From NCBI RefSeq assembly GCF_900182565.1, contig NZ_FXTI01000013.1, forward strand, positions 1 to 64,000: DNA of 64,000 nucleotides. Direction: 5' to 3'. A program made the position numbers and the translations under genes. Position 1 is the first letter of the stretch; every line of letters starts with the position of its first letter. The notes beneath the pieces are model-generated. The model was not told the origin of the DNA. It made no database searches and saw only the letters and a list, made by a program, of their open reading frames with translations. Origin of the DNA: Melghirimyces algeriensis (GTDB lineage: Bacteria; Bacillota; Bacilli; Thermoactinomycetales; DSM-45169). Shown here piece by piece: positions 47,901-56,746 of this stretch.

Positions 47901-50900
47901 TTTTTACCCTTCCCGTCCGATTGGCCAAATCTCCGGCCATTCGGACGATCTCCAAATAGACAACCGCCGGCAGGATTTTTTGTCCCATCACCACATGGTG
48001 ACGAATAAACCAGTCGGTTGGTATCAATGTTTTCTTGTAACATAATCCACCCAGGTGGGATTCATTGCTGTCGATCAGGGGGGTTAAACCCTGGTTCGCA
48101 GACACATCTCTTCTTGCCGGTTCCCCGGTATTTCGCGGTAACCAATACCGCTCTTTGGCAAACGGATAGGTAGGCAGACTCAGCCGTTGGGGGCGTTTTG
48201 CCCCATACAGGCGTCTCCAGTCGATTTCCACCCCGGATGTCCATAACATCGCCAATTTCGCAAAGTCTTGCTCTTCCGTTAAAATCTGAAAATACGCCTC
48301 ACCTGCTTTTCCGTCAAAGATATCCAGCAGTTTTTCCGCTTGGCCATTGCCGCTGTACACCCCTTCTGTGACCGTACCCGTGAGATAAGCAGTCAATCTG
48401 TCCTTCAACTCGGTCAGGCTGTTTGCCACCACCGCCAACCGCTCATCCATGGCAACGCGTCCCATCTGCAAGGTGTATGCGAGGTCGGTCAACGTCGCCG
48501 CCGCCTCGCGCTGGCCTCCTTGTTCCCATCTCTCCAGATAGCGGAGTAACGCTTGCGCGTATTCCGTCAGTCGCTCCTGGTTTTTGGCAGACAAGACGAC
48601 TACATTCGCGCTCTCTTTTTCCATGGTTGGCTGCAAACGGAATTCCTCCAAAATGACATGGGCGTTGGCGCCACCAAAACCAAATGAACTGACCCCTGCC
48701 CGTCTGGGGATTTCCCGTTCATCTCCATCTTTCAGCCGTTCCCAATTCCGGTTTTCGTTGAGAAGGTAAAAATAGGAGTCTTCCAAGTCAATGTAGGGAT
48801 TCAATGTTTCAGCGTGCAGATTGGCCGGAAGAGTTCCCGCCTGCATCGCCAGCACCACTTTCAGCAATCCGGCGATCCCTGCCGCTGCTTCCAGATGCCC
48901 GATGTTGCTCTTGACTGCTCCCAGTCCACAATGGGGTTTTTGGGGAGCCTCTTTGCCCCACTGCCCATATAGCGTATCGAAGGCGGTATGAAGCGCCTCA
49001 ATTTCAATCGGGTCACCCAGTTGGGTGCCTGTCCCATGAGTTTCGATATACGTGACCGTCGATGGATCGATCCCCGCTTCCGTATAGGATTCCACCAATA
49101 GCTCGGTCTGCGCTTCCGGATTGGGCGCCGTAAGGGAATTGGCCTTTCCCCCGTGGTTGACCGCTGTTCCCCTGATTACCGCACAGATGCGGTCCCCATC
49201 CTGCAAAGCTTTGCTGAGAGGCTTTAGCAAAACCGCGCCAACTCCTTCTCCACGCACATAACCATTGGCCGATTGGTCAAAGGTTTTGCATTTTCCATCT
49301 GGGCTGAGCATTCCATTCTTGCTCAGTGCCAAATGGAGATGTGGAGTAAGGATCAGGTTCACCCCACCAGCGATCGCCGATTCGCATTTGCCGCTTTTCA
49401 GTGCCGAAACGGCTCGATCAACCGCAATCAATGAACTGGAACAGGCCGTATCAACTACTTCACTAGGACCCCTTAAGTTGAACAGAAAGGAAATCCGGTT
49501 TGCCAAAATGGAATTGGCCGAGCCGGATAAGGTATAGCCGTCCGCCGGTACACCATAATCGTTTATCAAATCCCAATAATCGGAGTTGATCGCGCCGATA
49601 AATAAACCGGTTTTACTCCCGGAAAAGTCATCCGGCTGATATCCGCTGTCTTCAAACGTTTTCCAGACAGCCTCTGTCAATAACCGTTGCCGTGGGTCCA
49701 TATACGCCGCTTCCCGTGGAGAAATGCCAAAAAAACCGGCGTCAAATGCATCCACATCGGAGACAAAACCGCCCCACTTGGAATCTGTTTTATTCTCTTC
49801 CTTACGGGGATTCCCAAAGTACTCCCGGTAATCCCAACGGTCAGCCGGGATCTCTGTAACCATGTCCCGGTTGTTGACCAGGTTATCCCAAAATGCATCC
49901 AAATCAGCTGATTGCGGCATGCGACCATACATCCCGATAATGGCAATCGGCTCATCCTGTGTGGCAAGATCTCCCTTGGTTGCTGGCGGGTAAAGTTCCA
50001 TAGGCTTCTCCCTATCCAACCGTTGCACCGCATCCGGGCATATGGCCAGAAGATGGCGAGCGATCGCGGATACGGTGGAATGCTTGAAGAAAATCACCGC
50101 GGTTATATTTGTGGCAAACCGTCGGTTGATCGCCAACGCCAAGTTGGTAAAAAGCACAGAGTTAAAGCCATAATCACCCAGGTTGACTTGCGGATCAATC
50201 GTTTCCGGGTTCAACGCCAACAAATCTGCAACCATCCCCTGTAAAACGTGTTCCAACCGTTCTTCCAGCGCCGGTGGATCCGTCTCGTCCGTAAAATGTT
50301 CTTGCTCTTCCCTATCCGCGATCCCCATTCCATGCCCAGCCATGATGCGATCCAACGTTTGTTGCGCCAACTGTTTGCGGTCTACCTTTAAATTTAATGT
50401 CAGAGGAAACGAGTCCAATGGCACAAACTGAGTTGGGATCATATAGGAGGGCAAACGTTTTGCCAACGCTTCCGTAAGCGCCTGTCGGTCAAGGCGTCTT
50501 GCTCCATTTGCAGCCTTATAAAAAGCGACCAGCACCTTCTGGCCAAGGCTGCCTTCACGCACGACAGCCACTGCCTGCTCAACCTCCGGAAGCGCCGCCA
50601 GCGCCACCTCAATTTCCTCCAATTCAATCCGATACCCATTTAACTTGATCTGATGATCGATCCGCCCACACAGGACGACTTCCCCTTCCTCATCAAGGAA
50701 AGCCAAATCACCCGTTCGATAGGTACGCTGGCCGTTCAGCTGAATGAACTTCTGCTCATTTAAGTCTGGACGGTTGAGGTAACCCTTGGCGACCCCCGCA
50801 CCACTGATGCACAGCTCACCCTGTGTACCGGCAGGAACCGGTTGCAATCGCTCATCCACAATGGTGACTTGGGTCTGGGCAATCGGACGACCAATCGTCA

Positions 50901-53900
50901 CTTCTTTTCCTTTTCTTACCTGGGAAAAGGTGGACCAAATCGTCGTTTCCGTCGGTCCATACAGATTCCACACTTCATCGCAACGCGCCAACAATTGGTC
51001 CGCCAATGTCTGATTTAACGCTTCTCCCCCACACAAACACCGAAAACCCTTCTTTCCGCTCCAACCGGCAGCCAGGATCATTTGCCACATGGCTGGCGTC
51101 GCCTGCATCACCGTGGCTGCACTCCGCTCAATCTTTTCCTTGAGCTGGTTCCCATCCTTGGTCATCCACTCTGGCAGGATCTCCACTGTTCCGCCACAGA
51201 TCAGTGGTAAATAGAGCTCCAAACCGGCAATATCAAAGCAAAGTGTGGTGACCGCCAACAATGTGTCTCGCTCATTGAATCCCGGCTCCACTGCCATGGA
51301 ATACAAAAAGTTGGTCAAGTTTCGGTGCGTAATCTGTACACCCTTGGGATTCCCCGTTGAACCGGAGGTATAGATGACATAAGCCACCTCTTCCGGATGA
51401 GTTGAAACATGGAGGGACTGACCCTGATTTACAACGGCTGGTTTTTCCCTGATCCGCTCATGATCAAGCAACACCAGCTCGCCCGCAAATGGGGGCAACG
51501 TCTCCATATTCCCATGTTGAGCCAGAATGAAGCGTAAATCGGTATCCCGCATCATGTATTGCAGTCTCTCCTGTGGAAACAGGGGGTCCAGTGGAACATA
51601 CGCACCACCCGCTTTCATCACAGCCAAAACCCCGACCAGCATCTCCAGGGATCGGTTCACAAATATGCCGACGAGCTCCCCTTTTTTCATCCCTTTGCCT
51701 CGCAGATCGACCGCAACATGATGAACCGCATCAACCAACTGGCGGTACGTCAGCGCATCCCCTTCAAAAACCGCCGCGGTTTTGTCAGGCTTTGCCTCAG
51801 CCTGGGCTTCAATCAAATCGATAACGGTTTGATTTCCGGTAAATTCCATTCCCGGCTGCCCCCGGACTTCCCTGGCAATTCCGCTTTGATCCGTTTCCGC
51901 GAAACCTGGACCCTCCGTCAAATAGACCGGCTTCTCCCCACTGGGTTCCTGATCGGGAGTGGGCGGTAACCAAAAGCGACGCTTTCGGAACGGATAGACC
52001 GGCAATGAAATCCGTCGAGGCCGACCTGCGGGATACAGTCGGTTCCACTCAACCTTTGCACCGTCCACCCAATATCGGGCGATTTCTTCCAATGCGCCCT
52101 CTTGCATGCAACGCTTGACTTCCTCTTCATCCACTGCCCGCATCTTCCGCTTGCTTGATTCCACCCTGCCCCGGTAGATCCGTGGGCTCGCTTCACCACT
52201 GAGTGCTTTTTTCAATCCTTTCTTTAACTCATCTGGATCACGGGCGATCAGCGCCAAGCGCTCCGTCATTTCCTCCCGTCCAACCTGTAAGGTATAGGCG
52301 AGGTTGACAAACACATCCGCCGGGAGGTCCTGATCATCTAAATAATGAATCATTTGTTCGGCCAGTCGACTTAATGTCGTCTGGTCTTTCGCTGAGAATA
52401 CAATCAGACATGCTTCCGGGGCGGGCGTCGGTGGGACAGGTTCCGCTTCCTCCACCACCAGATGTGCATTTACTCCGCCAAAGCCAAAAGTGCTGATTCC
52501 TGCCCGCCGCGGAACACCATCCGGCTTCCGTCGCCAATCCATCGTTTGATCCACAATGTAAAACGGACCCTGATCCCACTCGATATATGGATTGGGTTTG
52601 CCAAAATGAAGATGGGCGGGAATCTTATTGTGTTTCAGTCCCAAAAGCACTTTAAACAACGCTGCCATCCCGGCGGCCTCTTCCGTATGACCCAGATTCG
52701 TTTTCACCGAACCCAGACCACAGGATGAACCATCTGGCCATCTGTTTGATTCCTCGGCCAGACGGTCAAAAGCCTGTTGCAACGCCATCACTTCTATGGG
52801 GTCCCCCAGTTGGGTGGATGCCCCATGCACTTCAATATAGTCCACCATCGCCGGGTGAATCTGGGCTTTTTGATAAGCCTGTACCAGTACCTCTTCTTGC
52901 ATCGCCGGGTTGGGAGAAGTCATAGAATTGGACCGGCCGCCATGGTTGACCGCACTCCCCCGAATGATGGCATAGATGTGATCGTGATCCGCCAACGCCT
53001 GTTTCAAGGGTTTCAAAAGGACCGCTCCTACCCCTTCACTGCGTACATAGCCATCCGCTTCTTGATCGAAGATCCTGCATTTTCCTTCTTGGGACAAAAC
53101 CCCACCCTTGCTGAAGGAAATATGCATATCCGGTGTCAGAATCAGATGAACCCCGCCTGCAAGAGCCCAGTCGCACTCCCCGTTGCGGATATATTCAGCA
53201 GCTTTGTGAATGGCAACCAGCGAACTGGCACAGGCCACATCGATCGATTCGCTCGGTCCAGTGAAATTAAACAGAAATGATATACGATTCGCCAAAATGG
53301 AATTGGACTTGGCGGTTGAACTCTGCTCCTCAATCGCGACCTGATGTTGTTTCATCAGCTCATAATACTCAGAAGCTCCCGCCCCAATCACCACCGCCGT
53401 CCTCGTCCCGGACAAGTCAGACATTTTATAACCGGCATCCTCGATCGTTTTCCACGCTGTTTCCAGAAACAGCCGTTGGCGCGGGTCCATTAGAGCGGCC
53501 TCTTTTTCAGAAATGCCAAAAAAATCGGGATCAAACTGATCCATACCGTCGATAAATCCGCCCCATTTGCTGTCCGTTTTATTTTCTTCTTTATACGGAT
53601 CGCCATCAAATTTGCGCCAGTCCCATCGTTCTGGAGGAATGACAGTGATCAGATGTTTCTTCCCTTCCAAATTATTCCACAATGCCTGCAGATCGGGAGA
53701 ACCTGGGAACATGCCGCTCGCTCCGACAATCGCAATCGCTTGCTCATCCTCATTGGGAGAGTGTGCCGAAGAATGTTTCTCTTTCAGCCACTCCCATTCA
53801 GGGGATTTTTCTTCCGTTTTGGTATCCGCAACCGTTTTTATCGCTTTTTCCTGTTTTTCCGGAACAACCGGTTGCGGATCAGTACGCTCGATTTCCGCCT

Positions 53901-55485
53901 CCAGATGCAAACGGTAATAGTCGACAAATCGGTCTGCATGCTTTTGATACAGGAAATCAATCAGTGCACGAAGGTTTTTATGTCTGAAAAAGACAACAGG
54001 AGTCAGCTTGACTCCATATTTCGCCCGAATCTTTTCAGCCAATCGGGCCAACGAAATGGAATCAAACTGCACTCCATTCGCCGAATCCAGATTGATGGGG
54101 AAATCGAGGTGGATTTCATCCTCATCGATTTTCAATGTTTCTGCGATCAGACCGGAAATCCCCTGTCGTATAAGGGCAAGCAACGTTTGTTTGATCGCCT
54201 CATCCGACACATCGATCGCTTTCTCACCAACACCCGTTGCAGGCGATGATTGTTCAATCTTCATTTCCACCGCTTGTGCCCATGCCTCAAACGTCGTGTC
54301 CGCTTCTTCCGACGGATTCGGCTCCCACTTCACACTGAGGCTCTGCCCCATCCGCTTCTTCTGCTGGACAAAATGTTCTCGAAGGGCAAGAAATCCATCG
54401 CTAAATCGGGGGATAGAACGCACTGGATCGGTATGGGAATGGGGCATTGCATCCGCCGCAACAAAAAAATCCAAAGGCATCTCCGATGTCAAGGCATCCA
54501 GTAGCAATAGGCCATCCATATTATGTTGGACAGACTGATGATCCAGGTCGTTTAAATGGTAAACCACTCCATTGATGCGGTGAAATGTTTCTTTTATCCG
54601 CTGGATTACTCGCTTCACCGCATCATGATCGGATAAAGGCACCTGTTCATACACCAGCTTCTTTCCATCGCCGTTTACCTGGGCAAGCGCCGCTTCTTGC
54701 TCCGCTGACACCTCCTCCATTCCCAACACAAAAACCTGGCATCCAACCTTTTTTGCCAATTCCAGTCCCAGTTTCCAACCCAGGTTTGCTCTGTTATCCA
54801 CGATCACATATCCACCATGCGACTTGATGGTGAGCTTCGGTTTCTCCTCATCTGGTGCAACATCAGTCGTCTCTTCCCGATGTCCCGCTTCATCAAACCT
54901 GAGAGTAACCATGGATTCCTGTTGATCCCTGTCCAGTTCGTCCAACAACAAACCGGCAAATTGCGAAGGGTCGGAAAACGGTTGTGAAAGGTGGATGGAA
55001 GTAAAACGAAACTGTGATTGCTCTTCCGGGAGATGGAGATACCACCCCGGAACCATCATATTTTGCGGTTGCAACGAAGTGGTCATGCCATGATAGCAGT
55101 AAGTGATACGAGCCTCTTTGAGACCTTTTTGGGAGGCCAATGCCTGCGTCAACAAATCCACCGACTCAATCCCAAAGATGAGACTACGCTTAACCGCTCG
55201 ATTAAAGCGACCAATGTCCCCGTGATAGAGATAATCGAGTCGTCCACTTTCGTAATTCCATAAGTGAACCACTTCATCAACCGACTCCAGTCGCTCACCC
55301 AGTTCGTTGAAAAGACGGTGGTAATCCGCGGGTTCCTGTGGATTGATCTGGTAAATCCACTCTCCCAACTGACGGTAGATATCGCCGGGTTTCACCAGAA
55401 TAAACGTTTGGTCTCCACGAGCATGGTTGATGAGTTGATGATACAGATCGTCTCTTCTAGCAAAAACCAGAATTCCCTTTCCCAC
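41977..55485 (-). CDS. PKS-A: hybrid trans-AT PKS/NRPS, first assembly-line protein
   Basis: The product is 4502 aa from GTG 55485, preceded by GCGAGGTG that overlaps the upstream methyltransferase stop. Domains (approximate residues): degenerate KR-like region 1-420, whose nucleotide-binding glycines are lost (VDNRANLGWKLG); ACP 430-510 (FDSISL); KS1 580-1015 (DVACASSL; HGAST instead of HGTGT); adenylation domain 1215-1705 with YTSGSTGNPKG and YRTGD, specificity code read as DILQLGLIWK, the glycine code; carrier 1735-1810 (YGFNSV); KS2 1840-2275; DH2 2460-2730 (HHVVMGQKILP; second-site Asp replaced by Glu in HPSILEGG); KR2 2800-3200; ACP 3255-3335; KS3 3385-3820 (DTLCSSSL); DH3 4005-4275 (HRVGGHKVFP); KR structural subdomain 4290-4502, ending the protein. 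There is no condensation domain before the A domain. Confidence 0.95.
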   Translation of the reverse strand: MGKGILVFARRDDLYHQLINHARGDQTFILVKPGDIYRQLGEWIYQINPQEPADYHRLFNELGERLESVDEVVHLWNYESGRLDYLYHGDIGRFNRAVKRSLIFGIESVDLLTQALASQKGLKEARITYCYHGMTTSLQPQNMMVPGWYLHLPEEQSQFRFTSIHLSQPFSDPSQFAGLLLDELDRDQQESMVTLRFDEAGHREETTDVAPDEEKPKLTIKSHGGYVIVDNRANLGWKLGLELAKKVGCQVFVLGMEEVSAEQEAALAQVNGDGKKLVYEQVPLSDHDAVKRVIQRIKETFHRINGVVYHLNDLDHQSVQHNMDGLLLLDALTSEMPLDFFVAADAMPHSHTDPVRSIPRFSDGFLALREHFVQQKKRMGQSLSVKWEPNPSEEADTTFEAWAQAVEMKIEQSSPATGVGEKAIDVSDEAIKQTLLALIRQGISGLIAETLKIDEDEIHLDFPINLDSANGVQFDSISLARLAEKIRAKYGVKLTPVVFFRHKNLRALIDFLYQKHADRFVDYYRLHLEAEIERTDPQPVVPEKQEKAIKTVADTKTEEKSPEWEWLKEKHSSAHSPNEDEQAIAIVGASGMFPGSPDLQALWNNLEGKKHLITVIPPERWDWRKFDGDPYKEENKTDSKWGGFIDGMDQFDPDFFGISEKEAALMDPRQRLFLETAWKTIEDAGYKMSDLSGTRTAVVIGAGASEYYELMKQHQVAIEEQSSTAKSNSILANRISFLFNFTGPSESIDVACASSLVAIHKAAEYIRNGECDWALAGGVHLILTPDMHISFSKGGVLSQEGKCRIFDQEADGYVRSEGVGAVLLKPLKQALADHDHIYAIIRGSAVNHGGRSNSMTSPNPAMQEEVLVQAYQKAQIHPAMVDYIEVHGASTQLGDPIEVMALQQAFDRLAEESNRWPDGSSCGLGSVKTNLGHTEEAAGMAALFKVLLGLKHNKIPAHLHFGKPNPYIEWDQGPFYIVDQTMDWRRKPDGVPRRAGISTFGFGGVNAHLVVEEAEPVPPTPAPEACLIVFSAKDQTTLSRLAEQMIHYLDDQDLPADVFVNLAYTLQVGREEMTERLALIARDPDELKKGLKKALSGEASPRIYRGRVESSKRKMRAVDEEEVKRCMQEGALEEIARYWVDGAKVEWNRLYPAGRPRRISLPVYPFRKRRFWLPPTPDQEPSGEKPVYLTEGPGFAETDQSGIAREVRGQPGMEFTGNQTVIDLIEAQAEAKPDKTAAVFEGDALTYRQLVDAVHHVAVDLRGKGMKKGELVGIFVNRSLEMLVGVLAVMKAGGAYVPLDPLFPQERLQYMMRDTDLRFILAQHGNMETLPPFAGELVLLDHERIREKPAVVNQGQSLHVSTHPEEVAYVIYTSGSTGNPKGVQITHRNLTNFLYSMAVEPGFNERDTLLAVTTLCFDIAGLELYLPLICGGTVEILPEWMTKDGNQLKEKIERSAATVMQATPAMWQMILAAGWSGKKGFRCLCGGEALNQTLADQLLARCDEVWNLYGPTETTIWSTFSQVRKGKEVTIGRPIAQTQVTIVDERLQPVPAGTQGELCISGAGVAKGYLNRPDLNEQKFIQLNGQRTYRTGDLAFLDEEGEVVLCGRIDHQIKLNGYRIELEEIEVALAALPEVEQAVAVVREGSLGQKVLVAFYKAANGARRLDRQALTEALAKRLPSYMIPTQFVPLDSFPLTLNLKVDRKQLAQQTLDRIMAGHGMGIADREEQEHFTDETDPPALEERLEHVLQGMVADLLALNPETIDPQVNLGDYGFNSVLFTNLALAINRRFATNITAVIFFKHSTVSAIARHLLAICPDAVQRLDREKPMELYPPATKGDLATQDEPIAIIGMYGRMPQSADLDAFWDNLVNNRDMVTEIPADRWDYREYFGNPRKEENKTDSKWGGFVSDVDAFDAGFFGISPREAAYMDPRQRLLTEAVWKTFEDSGYQPDDFSGSKTGLFIGAINSDYWDLINDYGVPADGYTLSGSANSILANRISFLFNLRGPSEVVDTACSSSLIAVDRAVSALKSGKCESAIAGGVNLILTPHLHLALSKNGMLSPDGKCKTFDQSANGYVRGEGVGAVLLKPLSKALQDGDRICAVIRGTAVNHGGKANSLTAPNPEAQTELLVESYTEAGIDPSTVTYIETHGTGTQLGDPIEIEALHTAFDTLYGQWGKEAPQKPHCGLGAVKSNIGHLEAAAGIAGLLKVVLAMQAGTLPANLHAETLNPYIDLEDSYFYLLNENRNWERLKDGDEREIPRRAGVSSFGFGGANAHVILEEFRLQPTMEKESANVVVLSAKNQERLTEYAQALLRYLERWEQGGQREAAATLTDLAYTLQMGRVAMDERLAVVANSLTELKDRLTAYLTGTVTEGVYSGNGQAEKLLDIFDGKAGEAYFQILTEEQDFAKLAMLWTSGVEIDWRRLYGAKRPQRLSLPTYPFAKERYWLPRNTGEPARRDVSANQGLTPLIDSNESHLGGLCYKKTLIPTDWFIRHHVVMGQKILPAVVYLEIVRMAGDLANRTGRVKTLKNVVWLRPIEVDTTNQEIWVQLLPKGEEVEFRVHSRRDGKELVHAQGSILYEAHKREADPRDRMDLEVIKRRCTATIRHEDFYEPFVELGYEYGSPFQPIQHVRRNQTEALARIQLPADMEEGFSDYGLHPSILEGGLQTLAGLLFQKGSPDNIPFVPFSLHELEIIRPLPTSCYAYLEMANQQTDHPTHKQRYHLTLIDEQGMILAKLHDYSVRPLQGGDPDLERVGDRVNAQPVLYRPDVQQMELEGTADARDVEGPVLIFDVDDSFFKPFQQKCGKSQPVILVKPGHSFAKVEADCYEINPSHYPDYERLLADLTTRISLPATVLHRWAQTDFTTQPTTIQLQLERGIKSLFFLCKALAGCKLDRETRVVSFYQAKERSAQPLYKALKGLGKSVSHEHARLQMKVIQLDPAAYGGNEDLVHLLLKELGDMGPDGFVSYEDGQRWVERLAKVVPETSTPPIQDRGVYLITGGFGGLGRIFAEHLIQSGKPRLVLTGRTALSSDKERLIERWKQHGAEVIYVQADVSQRVEVERLAKEIKSRFGSCNGILHCAGEIRDQMLVNKEWTDVSAVLAAKVWGTVHLDDVFNGEALDFFAMFSSVSSLLGNMGQTDYAFANAFLDAFASYRESLRAKGLRTGKTVAFNWPLWKDGGMQVADQVKRFIHQYFGIVPLEKEMGLSAFDRGLGSSHSQLLVLGQDSSKVQSWLSSGSKMKSFQAQPSAAVETEDYTENVKDVVLSAVSKILHLDRDNIDIHKDMNSYGFDSISFTELANRLNEWYQCDLTPAVFFELELPTIASLLTLLTERYPSQIAKRHQEEMRSMEASAEPDGEVEGDQVIEEHTLWEGVQHGDRQKKDRVPDEPIAIIGMNGVMPQAEDLEAFWHNLQAERDCITEVPADRFKWQDVYGDPLHETNKTDSKWGGFMNNVDQFDALFFGISPHEAELMDPQHRIYLEVVWKAIEDAGYKASDLSGSRTGVYVGMTNHDYADVLNQGLPGIETQGVFGNTHPFLPNRISFMLNLHGPSEPIDTLCSSSLVAIHRAVEDLRHGQCEMAIAGGVSVIASPTMHIAFSKAKMLSEDGHCKTFDQSADGFVRGEGAGAIILKPLSRAQADGDHIYGVIRGTSTNHGGRSNSLTSPNAKAQAELLTEAYERANLSPRAVSYIETHGTGTVLGDPVEVNGLKMAFQRMFERQASPRPEQPYCGLGSVKSNMGHLEAAAGIAGVLKVLLSMKYRQLPGSLHVNQVNPYIDLSGSPFYLVDQTQPWQRLTDERGDEIPRIAGVSSFGAGGSNAHIIIEEYDPPSPPAQRLTGQPHLIPLSAKSEEALDRAVVSLLDYVKKTELPDPDLDRVAYTLQVGREAMEERLALVVRSMEELTDALLALKEKRMAPIPVYRGTAQESSSTGLKEEEGLRRALCNRDMEVLAQRWVTGEAIDWRQLYPETPPRRLPLPTYPFARERYWIHPTPMKEQKSQQPILHPLIQQNNSTLDKFQWSSRFSGEEFFFADHRVGGHKVFPGVAYLEMARAAGELAGEKRIAKIKNVVWTRPLMVEEKEVDVHIRFQPAQEGVEFQIESAMETGQTTLHAQGEVIYGQKAHATSTSWKDLGEIRARGRTIRRGNEIYRDFVDRGFAYGPGFQSIQELVVGEGECLSLLQFNRDHGQYGLHPSLLDGALQTAVELLATREQVDHTSHMPFSIAEVELLAPIETETCYVHVTSAEDPATDGVPVRKFQLAILDSEGRLLLRLHDFSIRLLKPQKLGYYQPDWLPQEGLVMDRDRIHGDVLIFDQEMERYRSLQDRLSPGSRLIWVKAGERYRKWGEKAFEVNPRQADEILHLFEDLKRDGIVPTHMIHAWSLSDSGKQSLSDKLQNRFHTMMHLTQTIMKQRFAHDIRLLYLYASEANRRKPEDEAMSAFARSIRMENPRFLYKTLGLDAHSMVQLSDILVHELNGETTGETEIRYQNGKRHVQRLKEMNR

Positions 55486-55490
55486 GTTTC

Positions 55491-56333
55491 TCACCTCGCA
55501 AATTCCTTGGTTTCTTGATGGAAAATGCAAATGGAATAATCATCAAACAATTGGGGATCTACCCAGAAGTCTTTGTCAATCCCATTGGAATAGTTGGCAA
55601 TCAAAAAGTTTTCCTTTACCGAAAGCCCCACCTGATCCGCTAACGTTGTAATGTCATCAAACCCTGTATTCCACGGTGCACCAATGGAGCTGAACCCGTC
55701 CAACAACTCTTCCGATCGCTTGAAGCCCGTGCTCCGGGTAATCAATTTATGTGACAGATAATCAAAGGCCAGCTCAAAATGAGTGAGACCCTGCCTTAAG
55801 CTCTCCAGTACATAACGAATGTTTTCATATTTCAGGTAAAAGATATTTCCCTCCCACAGGAGAAACGTTTCTTGCTCCGGGTCCAATCCTTGCTCTTGCA
55901 ACATGGCGATAAAATCCACATCGGTATAATCGGCATAGATCCATTCGCTGTTCTGTCGATAACCAAACTGTTCAATCTGCTGCTCTTTATATTGCAACAC
56001 ATGTTTCTGTTCAACTTCATAGAATTTGACATGATTGGAAGCTAACCTGAGAGGCCGGGTATCCAATCCCGAACCTAGGATCACGACTTGCTTTACCCCT
56101 TGGCGAATCTTCTCCAGCATTAAATCATCGAAATAACGGGTGCGGTAACGTACCAAAAACTTCGTGGAAGGGGAGGCTTTGGCAATGGCCGCAGCGACCT
56201 TTTTTGTTTCTTCATTCAGGAAAATATTGGCAATATGGTCATGGAACAGGGGATCTGCGCTTTCGCTTTCTTCTGCACGCCACTCAGCGATGACAAACGC
56301 CGTTCTCCCCACTTTTTCGTAGATGGATTTCAT
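55491..56333 (-). CDS. SAM-dependent O-methyltransferase, LCMT/Ppm2 type
   Basis: The product is 280 aa. It shows the leucine carboxyl methyltransferase family pattern: an FLVRYRTRYFDD segment, the SAM loop VVILGSGLDTRPLRL (about residue 88), a DYTDVDF acidic segment, and the EGNIFYL segment typical of this group. Bacterial members attached to polyketide clusters methylate carboxyl or hydroxyl groups. The AAGGAGGAAG site is next to ATG 56333. It is the first gene after the structured 413-nt leader and is translationally linked to PKS-A (5 bp between its stop and the PKS-A GTG). Probable role: O-methylation of the polyketide; the position is unknown. Confidence 0.85.
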   Translation of the reverse strand: MKSIYEKVGRTAFVIAEWRAEESESADPLFHDHIANIFLNEETKKVAAAIAKASPSTKFLVRYRTRYFDDLMLEKIRQGVKQVVILGSGLDTRPLRLASNHVKFYEVEQKHVLQYKEQQIEQFGYRQNSEWIYADYTDVDFIAMLQEQGLDPEQETFLLWEGNIFYLKYENIRYVLESLRQGLTHFELAFDYLSHKLITRSTGFKRSEELLDGFSSIGAPWNTGFDDITTLADQVGLSVKENFLIANYSNGIDKDFWVDPQLFDDYSICIFHQETKEFAR

Positions 56334-56746
56334 ACACCTTCCTCCTTAAAAGGATCTATGGTTAATTCGTACAATCGTTCTCCGCTTCAGATATGACGTC
56401 CACAATCGGTTACCGAATCTTTTAAAAAAGCGGGTTACGTCCAACGCCCGACATTAAAGCAAGCGGTTCCCACCACGCATTCATTGCTTGGATTCTGACT
56501 GATATCATTTCTATAGATGATACTGAGACTGCTAACAAAGAGAATAAGAGGGGGATATCCGGTGGAGCATCCTTTTCCGACAACTCAGCGGAACCGCTTT
56601 CGGTCCCAACCGTTTAGCGGATATTTTGTCCGCTGGTTGGGACCGGAGGGGGTGAAGCGGACTCCTTCCTCTTCTCTGCTGGAGGAAAGAGATGCAGAAA
56701 CGGAAATCACCCCTTCACCACTTTGTCATGAACCTCGATATTATTC
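56334..56746 (-). promoter_or_regulatory. 413-nt structured leader with competing hairpins
   Basis: No gene fits here. On the minus strand the RNA can form: GGGGTGA with TCACCCC (about 56711/56650); an 11-bp CGGTCCCAACC/GGTTGGGACCG stem with an inner GCGGA/TCCGC stem (56598-56645); TATCAT/ATGATA (near 56505-56525); and a terminator (56423-56450). AAGCGGTTCC (56590-56599 on the minus strand) can also pair over about 120 nt with GGAACCGCTT (56461-56470), just before the terminator. This is the layout of an attenuator or antitermination target ahead of the methyltransferase and PKS genes. Confidence 0.6.
56423..56450 (-). terminator. Intrinsic terminator in the leader before the O-methyltransferase
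   Basis: On the minus strand CGGG(c)GTT, a GGACGT loop and AACCCG are followed by CTTTTTTAAAAG. It lies about 90 nt upstream of the methyltransferase start, in the direction of transcription. Confidence 0.75.

Noticed and set aside
51850..52450. Possible condensation domain before the glycine adenylation domain
   Set aside because: The stretch is the normal KS1 linker ending in a FRKRRFW-type segment followed by a short spacer; no HHxxxDG motif was found.
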